Shown one piece after another: positions 32,161 to 39,626 of a stretch of 58,569 nt of DNA. This DNA comes from Oscillospiraceae bacterium (GTDB lineage Bacteria; Bacillota; Clostridia; Oscillospirales; Acutalibacteraceae), in NCBI GenBank assembly GCA_009779495.1, contig WRED01000005.1, positions 1 through 58,569 on the forward strand. Reading direction: 5' to 3'. Each line of letters starts with the position of its first letter. The first letter of the stretch is position 1. Position numbers and translations under genes: made by a program. The notes under the pieces were generated by a model. That model was given only the letters and a program-made list of their open reading frames with translations. It made no database searches and had not been told where the DNA came from.

Positions 32161-32252
32161 TAGACTTCTTGCATAACTCTCTCTGAGAGTTATGACCGAT
32201 GAGTATTTTCAACACTCATCGGCACAAAACCAAGCGTTTTGCAAGAAGTCTA
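32161..32252. repeat. nested multi-hairpin palindromic element
   Basis: Outer arms TAGACTTCTTGCA (32161-32173) / TGCAAGAAGTCTA (32240-32252) enclose three hairpins: CATAACTCTC/GAGAGTTATG (32172-32194), CCGATGAGT/ACTCATCGG (32196-32222) and CAAAAC/GTTTTG (32225-32241). The stop codon of the SPFH gene is the last triplet of the right outer arm. It could be a mobile element or an intra-operon RNA structure. Confidence 0.8.
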
Positions 32253-33566
32253 TTGCACATCGTTCTCATCAAAAATATCTCCGCACTCCGGGCAAAACTT
32301 CGGCGGATTCTTCGGATCCTCAGGCTGCCATCCGCACTTGTCGCATCGGTAAAACGGCGCGCCCTTGGGACGCGGTTTCCCGCATTCGGCACAGAAGTTC
32401 CCTTTATTCACCGCGCCGCAGGAGCATGCCCAACCGTCGGCGGCCGGCCTTGGCTTACCGCATTCGGCACAGAATTTGCCGGTGTTGCCGTTCACTCCGC
32501 AGGTGCAGCTCCAGCCTGCTGCGGGCGGTGCGGAAGCCTGCTGAGGCTGCTGCGCTCCCATCTGGAACAGACTCTGCGCGTTCATGCCGCCGGCCATGTT
32601 CGCCATGTTCATGCCCGCGAAGCCCATGAACGCACCGCCCGCGCCCTCGTTTTTGGCCGCGCCCTGCATCGCCTCGGCCTGCGCGCCGACGAGATGCGCT
32701 GCCGCCATGTTCGGATTGCGGAAAGCCGCATTGCGCTGCAGCTCCTTGATCATCTTCTCGTCCTGCTCGTCCGCCTTGACGGAGCTAACGCCGAAGCTGT
32801 AAATGTCGATACCGCGCAGCTCGTGCCATTTCTTTGACATCACATCGTTGAGCGCGTCGGCCAGCTCGGCGGTGTGTCCCGGCAGCGCGCTGTAGCGGAT
32901 GCCCATGGCCGAGATTTGAGCGAAAGCGGGCTGGAGAGCCGTCAACAGCTCCGTGCGAAGCTGCCCGTCAATGGTTTCGCGTTTGTAGTCCTCCGTCACG
33001 TTGCCGCAGACATTGGCGTAAAACAGCATCGGATTCGTGATCTTATACGAATATTCGCCGTGGCATTTGATGGAAATATCCACATCCAGCCCGATATTTG
33101 TGTCAACGACCCGAAACGGAACGGTGTTGACCGTGCCGTACTTGTTGCCGACGATCTCCTTTGTATTGAAGAAATAGACACGCTGATCCTTGGGCGCCTC
33201 GCCGCCAAAAGTGAAGCGCTTGCCGATGTTTTTGAACACGGCGGAGATATTTTCTTTCTTAAAGCCGCCGTACATCAGCGTCGGCTCGGTGGACACGTCA
33301 TAGAGGAATTCGCCCGATTCGGCGCAGAGATCGACGACCTTGCCCTGTTCGACGATGATCATGCACTGCCCCTCGTTGACGGCAATGATCGAGCCGTTGG
33401 AGATAATATTGTCAGTGCCCCTGGTGTTGCTGCTGCGTCCGCTCACGCGCTTTTTGCCCTTGGTGACAAGCACCTCCTGGCTCAACGATTCGCAGTAAAT
33501 ATATTCGCGCCACTGGTCAGCCAAAACGCCGCCCGCCGCGCCGATACCCGCTCTGATAAGTCCCAT
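32250..33566 (-). CDS. SPFH-domain protein with C-terminal zinc ribbons (YdjI-like)
   Basis: A 438-aa protein. The N-terminal two thirds are an SPFH/virion-core-type domain (LIRAGIGAAGGVLADQWREYIYCESLSQEV, YFFNTKEIVGNKYGTV, DVDISIKCHGEYSYKITNP). A Met/Gly/Gln-rich helical stretch (~300-355) follows, then three double-cysteine zinc ribbons (CTCG/CAECG, CSCG/CAECG, CDKCG/CPECG). This is the layout of Bacillus YdjI, a flotillin-like scaffold of the PspA envelope-stress system. The ribosome binding site is AGGAGG. It is first of a three-gene minus-strand module with the zinc-ribbon membrane protein and the TPM protein. Confidence 0.85.
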   Translation of the reverse strand: MGLIRAGIGAAGGVLADQWREYIYCESLSQEVLVTKGKKRVSGRSSNTRGTDNIISNGSIIAVNEGQCMIIVEQGKVVDLCAESGEFLYDVSTEPTLMYGGFKKENISAVFKNIGKRFTFGGEAPKDQRVYFFNTKEIVGNKYGTVNTVPFRVVDTNIGLDVDISIKCHGEYSYKITNPMLFYANVCGNVTEDYKRETIDGQLRTELLTALQPAFAQISAMGIRYSALPGHTAELADALNDVMSKKWHELRGIDIYSFGVSSVKADEQDEKMIKELQRNAAFRNPNMAAAHLVGAQAEAMQGAAKNEGAGGAFMGFAGMNMANMAGGMNAQSLFQMGAQQPQQASAPPAAGWSCTCGVNGNTGKFCAECGKPRPAADGWACSCGAVNKGNFCAECGKPRPKGAPFYRCDKCGWQPEDPKNPPKFCPECGDIFDENDVQ

Positions 33567-33592
33567 GTTTCTGCCTCCTTTTTAATATGCGC

Positions 33593-33611
33593 GGGCGTAT
33601 GCTATACGCCC
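33593..33611. repeat. short palindrome (REP-like)
   Basis: GGGCGTAT-GCT-ATACGCCC followed by CTACAGG, between the lipoprotein and the SPFH gene. It resembles short GC-rich palindromes dispersed in Clostridia. Confidence 0.6.
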
Positions 33612-33631
33612 CTACAGGCATGACGCAATTG

Positions 33632-34171
33632 TTACTTAAAGCTGATACTCTGTAAAACAAGCCTTGTCATCGGTTTTGTCTCCTCATTTTCCGCCCTGAC
33701 TTCGATGACCATCATATTTGCGCTGTTCATCATGACCTGATAATGTTGGACTTCCACCCCCGCGTCATCATACGACGCTATGCTGCACAAAATGCCGCCG
33801 ATCCGCCCGTTGCTCCTCTGGGCCGATTTCGCTTTAAGCAGCTCCGCGAACATCTGATCGCTTTTCGCCTTTGAGATGTTCTTCTCGACCTTTATGTCTA
33901 TCGTCGTCGTTTTGCTGTTGGCGTCGGTCACGCTTCTGGTCGCGTAGAGCGTCAGCGCGTTGGGATCACTCGAGGAAGTCGCCCTCGACCACTCGGTGGG
34001 AGAATAGACATAGTACGAGTCCATTTTCATGACCTCGGAGTTAGTCGGCCCCTTGTTTTCCGGGTCGGCTACCTCGGAAATCGTCGTTCCGGCGTCGTCA
34101 GCGTTGTCCTTACAGGCGGCGAAAACCAACAGCATAGACAGCGCAAGCAGAATAGCAAGCAATTTTTTCAA
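33632..34171 (-). CDS. small lipoprotein of unknown function
   Basis: A 179-aa lipoprotein. The signal has a lipobox ending VFAAC (Cys20), followed by an acidic/Thr-rich linker and a compact beta domain (YYVYSPTEWSRATSSSDPNALTLYATRS..., QHYQVMMNSANMMVIEVRAE). The pattern resembles PsbP-like or DUF-type lipoproteins that monitor extracellular conditions, but I do not recognise a named family. The start is TTG with GGAGG 7 nt upstream; there is no ATG in a better position. It is transcribed on its own between the isomerase-like gene and the SPFH gene. Confidence 0.65.
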   Translation of the reverse strand: MKKLLAILLALSMLLVFAACKDNADDAGTTISEVADPENKGPTNSEVMKMDSYYVYSPTEWSRATSSSDPNALTLYATRSVTDANSKTTTIDIKVEKNISKAKSDQMFAELLKAKSAQRSNGRIGGILCSIASYDDAGVEVQHYQVMMNSANMMVIEVRAENEETKPMTRLVLQSISFK

Positions 34172-34188
34172 TGTAATTCCTCCAAATT

Positions 34189-34264
34189 TAGATATTAGAT
34201 GTTAGATGCTCAGGTTTTTGACGCGGTTGTCTGGCCGCATCTAACATCCGGCGTCTACCGTCCG
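34189..34264. repeat. inverted pair of heptanucleotide arrays
   Basis: TAGATAT-TAGATGT-TAGATGC (34189-34209) faces GCATCTA-ACATCCG-GCGTCTA-CCGTCCG (34237-34264) across 27 bases. The right array ends 3 bp from the stop codon of the isomerase-like gene. The facing arrays could form a hairpin and act as a terminator. Confidence 0.8.
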
Positions 34265-34266
34265 GA

Positions 34267-35091
34267 TTACGGCATGTAGGGATCACTGCCCTCACCATAA
34301 TCCTCCGGCATGATATACGGCGTGATGTACCTGATCGTGAAATCAATGCCCCACTGTCCGCGCGCGCCCTGCCATCTGCCCGAATGCGGCTCGATGGAAA
34401 CCATGCCGTCGTAGCCCTGGGTGTACAGAACGCTCATCACAGACGGCCAGTCGGTCTGATCGAGCCCGGCGGGCGGATCGTCGTAATGCTCTTCATCTAT
34501 GTACATCGAGCCTTTCAGATGAAAGTGGTACACGCGGCTGCCCCACTCGCGCAGCTCCTCAAGATACGCGCCCTCACGCGATACGCAGTGCGACACGTCG
34601 TACTTGATGCCTAAATCCGGCAACTCGCCCAAAACGCGTCTCCACTGCTTGGGCGTGATGACGAAGTTCGCCCAGTCGCAATTGTATACGGCGATCTTCA
34701 CGTTTTTTCCCTCGGCGTAGTCGAGGAGCGATTTGAAGTAGGCGATCGCTATGGCGATGTTTTCCTCCGCGGATTTGCCGTTTGTGTAGTTGCATCCGCA
34801 GTTGTACACGGGACAACCCAAAAGCGACGCCGCGTCTATGAGATTTTTGTCGTGCTGAAACGCCCCGGGGATCACCTCGCCGTTTTCGTCAATGCGTTCC
34901 ATCCCCCATCTGCCGATGGAGCCTACCTGTACGCCATAGGTCTCGGAATAGCCCTTGATTTGCGGCGCGCTGTCCAGAAATTCCTTGCTGTCGCAGTCGT
35001 GATTCACGCAGAACTCGACCATCCCAAGCCCCTTGCTTTGCACATAGGCAAAATCCTGCTGAGTCCATCCGTTTATGATACCGAGTTTCAC
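34267..35091 (-). CDS. sugar phosphate isomerase/epimerase family TIM-barrel protein
   Basis: A 274-aa AP-endonuclease-2-like (xylose-isomerase-like) barrel. Characteristic metal-site segments are AVYNCDWANFVI, GIKYDVSHCVSREGAY, RVYHFHLKGSM and DGMVSIEPHSGRW, which supply Asp/His/Glu ligands. Members epimerise or isomerise keto-sugars and inositols; the substrate cannot be read from sequence. The start is GTG with AAGGAG 8 nt upstream. There are no neighbouring sugar genes, so it appears monocistronic; its 3' end abuts a heptanucleotide array. Confidence 0.78.
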   Translation of the reverse strand: MKLGIINGWTQQDFAYVQSKGLGMVEFCVNHDCDSKEFLDSAPQIKGYSETYGVQVGSIGRWGMERIDENGEVIPGAFQHDKNLIDAASLLGCPVYNCGCNYTNGKSAEENIAIAIAYFKSLLDYAEGKNVKIAVYNCDWANFVITPKQWRRVLGELPDLGIKYDVSHCVSREGAYLEELREWGSRVYHFHLKGSMYIDEEHYDDPPAGLDQTDWPSVMSVLYTQGYDGMVSIEPHSGRWQGARGQWGIDFTIRYITPYIMPEDYGEGSDPYMP

Positions 35092-35207
35092 AATACCGCT
35101 CCTTTATACGATTATTCAGGCGTAAAATGCCCTAAGGCTATCATACTTTAATCGGCGCGAAAGTTCAATAGATTTTCAGTATTTTAACATTAAATTCACA
35201 ATATGTA

Positions 35208-35236
35208 TTGCAAAAAAACATAGAAAATGTTATAAT
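35208..35236 (+). promoter_or_regulatory. promoter of lipoprotein 35277
   Basis: TTGCAA (35208-35213), 17-base A-rich spacer, TATAAT (35231-35236). Confidence 0.7.
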
Positions 35237-35276
35237 TGATCTACCCATAAAAAACATAGAAAAGAGGGTTACACAA

Positions 35277-36206
35277 ATGAAAAGAATCATCGCGATTACC
35301 CTGGCGCTGCTCATGGCGCTGACTTTGGCGGCCTGCGGCGGAACTAAAGACCCGGAGACCACGACAACCGAAGCCGAAACAGTGTACGAGCCGGAAACCG
35401 AACCTATCTGGACCGAGCCTGAGTCGGTAACAGGCGACGAGGAACCCGGTGAAGTCATCACGGAAGCTCCCTCGGTCGCCGATCCCGTCACGCCCGACGG
35501 TTCTATCACGTCCACCACAGAGGCTGACAAACCAAAAGGTGAATTTGACCCCCCTGAAAACCTCGGTTCTCTGAGCAAAGCGGAGCAGATTGCGTATCTT
35601 AACAAAATCGTTAACCGCGTGCGCAAGGAAAAGCCCGGCTTTACAAAGGACTATAAGGAAGAATTAGGGACAATGTCATTCACCGGCGTCGTCAGCGCGG
35701 CACAGGGTATTATTGACAGTATCAAAAATGATCTTATGCCCGGCACGTGGGAGCAGAGCGTACTTAAAAAGGGCGACGGAAACGACGGTAAATTCTTGTC
35801 GGAAAACTTCGTCTACGAGCTGAAAGCAGGAGATGTTTCTTCCATTACATCGACGAAGAGCGGCACCGGCTGGGTTATTAAAGCGAATATCATCAGCGAA
35901 ACGAATCCTGCCAAGGGGGCGAACAGCGCGAATTCCCGCGCGTATCCCATCGCTTCCCGCCAGGAGGTCTTGGATTCGATCACAGACATCAGCAGCGCGA
36001 TTACAGCTGACGTGAACAACGCAACGCTGAAGTATCACAGCGGCTATGTCAGCATAACTGTCGATAAAGACGGTAAAGTTACCACAGCCGAGCATTTCTT
36101 CAAGGTGGACGCGCAGGCAAACAGCGTAAAGCTTATCCGTATTATTACCACTGACGTAACCGCGCCGCAGGAAACCATCGCGAAGTACAAAGACTTCAAA
36201 TGGTAA
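35277..36206 (+). CDS. lipoprotein of unknown function
   Basis: A 309-aa lipoprotein. The lipobox LAAC is at ~17-20, and a long Thr/Glu/Pro-rich linker (25-105) would hold the domain away from the membrane. The folded part (~110-309) has FKVDAQANSVKLIRI and WVIKANIISETNPAKGANSA segments and no recognised motif. ATG 35277 is preferred to an upstream in-frame ATG that lies on the promoter; GAGGG is the ribosome binding site. It is monocistronic with promoter and terminator. Possibly a substrate-binding or wall-associated protein; not assigned. Confidence 0.68.
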   Translation: MKRIIAITLALLMALTLAACGGTKDPETTTTEAETVYEPETEPIWTEPESVTGDEEPGEVITEAPSVADPVTPDGSITSTTEADKPKGEFDPPENLGSLSKAEQIAYLNKIVNRVRKEKPGFTKDYKEELGTMSFTGVVSAAQGIIDSIKNDLMPGTWEQSVLKKGDGNDGKFLSENFVYELKAGDVSSITSTKSGTGWVIKANIISETNPAKGANSANSRAYPIASRQEVLDSITDISSAITADVNNATLKYHSGYVSITVDKDGKVTTAEHFFKVDAQANSVKLIRIITTDVTAPQETIAKYKDFKW

Positions 36207-36240
36207 AATCCCTGCAAATCTAACATAATCAAGTAAAAGA

Positions 36241-36276
36241 ACCGGGACGGCTCACATGCTGCCGCCCCGGTTTTTT
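36241..36276 (+). terminator. terminator after lipoprotein 35277
   Basis: ACCGGGACGGC (36241-36251) / GCCGCCCCGGT (36261-36271) with one mismatch, followed by TTTTTT. Confidence 0.85.
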
Positions 36277-36306
36277 ATTGCGATTGTATTGCTTTTTACG
36301 CTTTTC

Positions 36307-36412
36307 AACCCCTCCGGCACTGCGTGCCACCTCCCCTTGCAGGGGAGGCTTGAGCGACCGGCAGCCATTGCCTCTCCTGCAAGGGGAGGTGGTGCGAATG
36401 CGCCGGAGGGGT
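36307..36412. repeat. palindromic repeat type A, full copy 2
   Basis: 106 bp from AACCCCTCCGGC to GCCGGAGGGGT, inner arms ACCTCCCCTTGCAGGGGAGG and CCTCTCCTGCAAGGGGAGGT. It occupies most of the 260-bp gap between convergent genes. Confidence 0.88.
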
Positions 36413-36467
36413 ATAATTACCTGATAGAACAAACTCTTGTATCAAAACAAAGGCCTAAAACAGCAAC

Positions 36468-37763
36468 TCAAAAAAGCTCCTTGACCGCGTCTATAATCAG
36501 CCCGTGGCCGATGTATTCAACGATCAGCAAATACATAAAGTTCATAAAGAAGTTCAGCAGCTGGCCGGGCAGGTTGAGCAAGGGGTCTGTCGGGAGCTTG
36601 CTCTCTGTGACAGGCTTCGACGGCAACGTCTTTTCAATGACGAACTCGTCGCGCTGCGTGCTTTGACCTGTTTCGCTGTCGAAAATATGGGCGCGGTATG
36701 TCAGCGTATCGCCGTTTATTTCTATGTTAGCAAACGTGGGGGAACTGCCGCCCCTGCCGCCGGCCGCGCCGGGCATGACATAGATCGTGCCGTCGGGGTC
36801 TGTGAAAAGGCTGTCATCGCATCTCGCGGCGTCCGCGCTCCCGTGGTTTTTGAGAGGGGCGCTGCGGTAGTAGCTGTGCTTGTGGCCGCTGAGAACCATG
36901 TCGATTCCCAGCATGTCGCACACGGGACCCAATATGCGGCGCAGGCCCAGACAATCCGGCGATATCTCGTTGTGGAAATAGACCGGCTTGTGCGTCATGA
37001 CGATTTTCCAGCGGGCATTTGAACCGTTCATATCGTTGATCAGCCAGTTGCGCTGTGCCGTGCCGATGTGGAACCAGTCGTTGGTGTTGATCACAGCAAT
37101 GTGCGCGTCGCCGTAGTCAAAGGAGTAATAAACGCCGCTGAGGTTTGTGTAATTGCATTGCTCGTTCAGGGTGAAAATGTTCTGGAACCAGCCCCATTTT
37201 AGAGCGCCGTCATGATTACCGGACACGGGCACAAGGGGGGCGCTTTGGTTGACGCTTTTAAATTCCTCGAAGAACAGGTCCCATTGCGCACCCGTGCTGT
37301 CCTGGGTCAGGTCGCCCAAAATGGAGTAAAATCCGGCGTCCGGGTAAGTCTCAAAGGCCGAAGCGAAGATGTTTGCGGAAAGCCGGAAGCCGTCCCGCCC
37401 GGTGGCCTGAGTATCACCGCCGACGATGAAATTCATGGGCCTGCCACGGCCGGGATCGGTCTTGAACGTACCTTCATAGTCCCCGATTCGGTAGCTGTAC
37501 TGCGTGCCCGGCTCCAGGCCGCTGACCACGGCGGAATGCGACCAGGCTCCGTCGAACGACTTGGATGTGCCGGCGTAGCTTTCCCCATCGACAATGACGC
37601 GGCTTTCGGTTTTGACATCGGTGTACCAGTGGAAGCCCTGCGCGCCGGGGCCATAGAAAGTCGTCACAACCCGGGAAACCACAGGCTCTGCCGCCTGTGC
37701 CGAAAAGGCGAAGCTGCCCAGCAGCATGGTGATGGCCAGGATGATTGCGGTTAGTTTACGCAT
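36468..37763 (-). CDS. secreted metallophosphoesterase, purple-acid-phosphatase-like
   Basis: A 431-aa exported enzyme. A signal peptide (cleavage near AQAAEP) is followed by a fibronectin-like domain (~30-105, VSGLEPGTQYSYRIGDYEG) and a calcineurin-type domain with metal motifs VGGDTQ, LGDLTQD, SGNHDG, MTHKP and LSGHKHSYYR. The C-terminus has a hydrophobic region (LLNFFMNFMYLLIVEYIG). It is a paralogue in architecture of the 11973 gene. The probable role is release of extracellular phosphate. The start has GGAGGGGG 4-6 nt upstream. Two type A repeats flank the gene. Confidence 0.85.
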   Translation of the reverse strand: MRKLTAIILAITMLLGSFAFSAQAAEPVVSRVVTTFYGPGAQGFHWYTDVKTESRVIVDGESYAGTSKSFDGAWSHSAVVSGLEPGTQYSYRIGDYEGTFKTDPGRGRPMNFIVGGDTQATGRDGFRLSANIFASAFETYPDAGFYSILGDLTQDSTGAQWDLFFEEFKSVNQSAPLVPVSGNHDGALKWGWFQNIFTLNEQCNYTNLSGVYYSFDYGDAHIAVINTNDWFHIGTAQRNWLINDMNGSNARWKIVMTHKPVYFHNEISPDCLGLRRILGPVCDMLGIDMVLSGHKHSYYRSAPLKNHGSADAARCDDSLFTDPDGTIYVMPGAAGGRGGSSPTFANIEINGDTLTYRAHIFDSETGQSTQRDEFVIEKTLPSKPVTESKLPTDPLLNLPGQLLNFFMNFMYLLIVEYIGHGLIIDAVKELF

Positions 37764-37829
37764 GGAATCCCCCTCCGTTATGTTTATTTTTTACTCTTTT
37801 GGACTTTTATGTTTGCTTTGAATTTTCAA

Positions 37830-37934
37830 ACCCCACCGGCACTTCGTGCCACCTCCCCTTGCAGGGGAGGCCGTGGCTGCGAACTGCCCAAGCCTCCCCA
37901 GCAAGGGGAGGTGGCGCGAATGCGCCGGTGGGGT
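37830..37934. repeat. palindromic repeat type A, full copy 3 with compensatory change
   Basis: 105 bp from ACCCCACCGG to CCGGTGGGGT. Compared with copy 2, both outer arms have changed together (TCC to ACC on the left, GGA to GGT on the right), preserving pairing. Confidence 0.88.
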
Positions 37935-37943
37935 ATATACTAT

Positions 37944-38288
37944 TTACATTGCTCTCGTTGCTACAACGTCAATTCCCGTGCCAAGCAAGTTCGTTAGCAC
38001 AACCTGCCCGCACGCGACAGGCGACTCAAGCCGCACTTTCTTTATCTCCTTCATCGCGTCAAACAGCTTGCCCTTAGGGATCGCGCCGCCGGTCTTGACA
38101 GGGCAGCGGCCGTGTATCGCGCCGCCGATTTTGACGGTCGTCGTGAGTACGCGCGTCGGGTTTTTTAATTCGTTTTTACCATAATTCTCGCCGAGCTTGC
38201 ACGTGTTGCCCGTTACGGCAAAGTCATTTTGCTCGTCAACCGTGAGTCTGCAACCCATCGGGCAGACGATACAGGTTATCTCCGTCAT
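37944..38288 (-). CDS. DUF1667 iron-sulfur-type protein
   Basis: A 114-aa protein of the DUF1667 family. The N-terminal cysteine cluster CIVCPMGC (6-13) and a later GNTCKLGE and ACGQV are typical and suggest an iron-sulfur or redox role. DUF1667 genes usually follow a GlpA-like and an FAD oxidoreductase gene, as here. The ATG overlaps the stop codon of the upstream oxidoreductase (TAATG), so the genes are translationally coupled; an extended upstream start would run far into that gene. It probably takes part in electron transfer from the anaerobic glycerol-3-phosphate dehydrogenase-like complex. Confidence 0.88.
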   Translation of the reverse strand: MTEITCIVCPMGCRLTVDEQNDFAVTGNTCKLGENYGKNELKNPTRVLTTTVKIGGAIHGRCPVKTGGAIPKGKLFDAMKEIKKVRLESPVACGQVVLTNLLGTGIDVVATRAM

Positions 38289-39532
38289 TACGCTATCTCC
38301 TCCGCTGCAATCGTGATGTCCGAAACGCCCGCGAGCTTGTCCGCCTTGAGCGTGACATGCTGCATTTCGCCGGGCATCATATACCGCCTGTTGAAAGACG
38401 CGATTTCCGCGCCGTCGGCCGTCACCGTTATTTTGCTCTTTTTGAACACCCGGTTCACGCGGAAAAACACGCCGATCTCCTTGTTCGTAACGTGCCCGTG
38501 CAGTCTTTGCGGAACCGTGTAGGTGACGTTCGCGCCGTTTTTGAGCCGCGCTCCCCCGCTTTCGTGTGTACACCCGCCCACATAAGCGGCGGCCGCCCCG
38601 CCCGCTTTAGCACTTTCCTCCGACACGAAGTCCACCAGATCATGGACGTGGACGGCGTTTCCGCAGGCGAACACACCCGGTATCGACGTCTCCATGTTCT
38701 CGAACACCACCGCGCCGCTGGTACGCAAATCCATATCAATGCCCGCGCCGCGTGTCAACTCGTTTTCGGGAATCAGCCCCACGGACAGCAATAGCGTATC
38801 GCAGTCAAAATTGATCTCCGTGCCGGGTATCGGGCGGCGGTTTTCGTCAACTTTCGCCACCGTAACGCCCTCAAGCCGCCTGCCGCCGCGGATATCCGTC
38901 ACCGTGTGGGACAGGTACAGCGGGATGTTGTAATCCTCCAGGCACTGCACAATGTTGCGGTTCAGGCCGCTTGAGTAGGGCATCAGCTCCACGCAAGCCA
39001 GCACCTCCGCGCCCTCAAGCGTCATGCGCCGCGCCATGATCAGGCCGATGTCGCCCGAACCGAGGATGACCGCGCGGCTGCCGGGCATCAGCCCCTCCAT
39101 GTTAAGGTAACGCTGTGCCGCGCCGGCCGTCAAAACGCCCGACGGACGTGAGCCGGGGATCGCGATGGCGCCCCGGGTCCGCTCGCGGCAACCCATGGCC
39201 AGCACGATAGATTTGGCTTCGATCATCTCGTAGCCATTGGGACTTGCCGTGTATATCCGCTTGTCCGGCGTTATCTCAATGACCATTGTGTCAAGCCGCG
39301 TTTCGACGTTTGTATCGTTCAGCATGTTGATGTAGCGGCCCGCGTATTCCGGCCCGGTCAGCTCCTGCTTAAAGCGGTGGAGGCCGAAACCGTTATGTAT
39401 GCACTGGTTTAAGATGCCGCCTAATTCGCGGTCACGCTCCAGTATCACGATATCGCGCAGGCCGCTTTGATAAGCTGCGTGCGCCGCCGCGAGACCCGCC
39501 GGCCCGCCGCCGATTACTGCTAAATCTACCAT
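38288..39532 (-). CDS. FAD/NAD(P)-dependent oxidoreductase of GlpA/DUF1667 operon
   Basis: A 414-aa pyridine-nucleotide-disulfide-type flavoprotein. The FAD-binding GGGPAGLAAAHAA motif is near the N-terminus (7-19), AMGCRERTRGAIAIPGSRP in the middle, a second dinucleotide fold at VILGSGDIGLIMARR, and VFACGNAVHVHDLVD near the C-terminus. It belongs with the flavoproteins that accompany GlpA-like dehydrogenases in Clostridia and replaces GlpB functionally (inference). The start has AAGGAGA upstream. It lies 94 bp after the GlpA-like gene and overlaps DUF1667 by one base. Confidence 0.85.
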   Translation of the reverse strand: MVDLAVIGGGPAGLAAAHAAYQSGLRDIVILERDRELGGILNQCIHNGFGLHRFKQELTGPEYAGRYINMLNDTNVETRLDTMVIEITPDKRIYTASPNGYEMIEAKSIVLAMGCRERTRGAIAIPGSRPSGVLTAGAAQRYLNMEGLMPGSRAVILGSGDIGLIMARRMTLEGAEVLACVELMPYSSGLNRNIVQCLEDYNIPLYLSHTVTDIRGGRRLEGVTVAKVDENRRPIPGTEINFDCDTLLLSVGLIPENELTRGAGIDMDLRTSGAVVFENMETSIPGVFACGNAVHVHDLVDFVSEESAKAGGAAAAYVGGCTHESGGARLKNGANVTYTVPQRLHGHVTNKEIGVFFRVNRVFKKSKITVTADGAEIASFNRRYMMPGEMQHVTLKADKLAGVSDITIAAEEIA

Positions 39533-39626
39533 AATGCGTCAGTTCTCCTTTTATACACATTAACGACTATAAAATCAGCAAAAAACAAGCAAAAGCTTTG
39601 ACATATGGATTTTGCGCAATTTTTTG

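Noticed and set aside
32161-32252. Riboswitch
   Set aside because: The hairpins are perfect palindromes in DNA with no match to a ligand-binding riboswitch core that I know, and it lies at a stop codon rather than in a leader.
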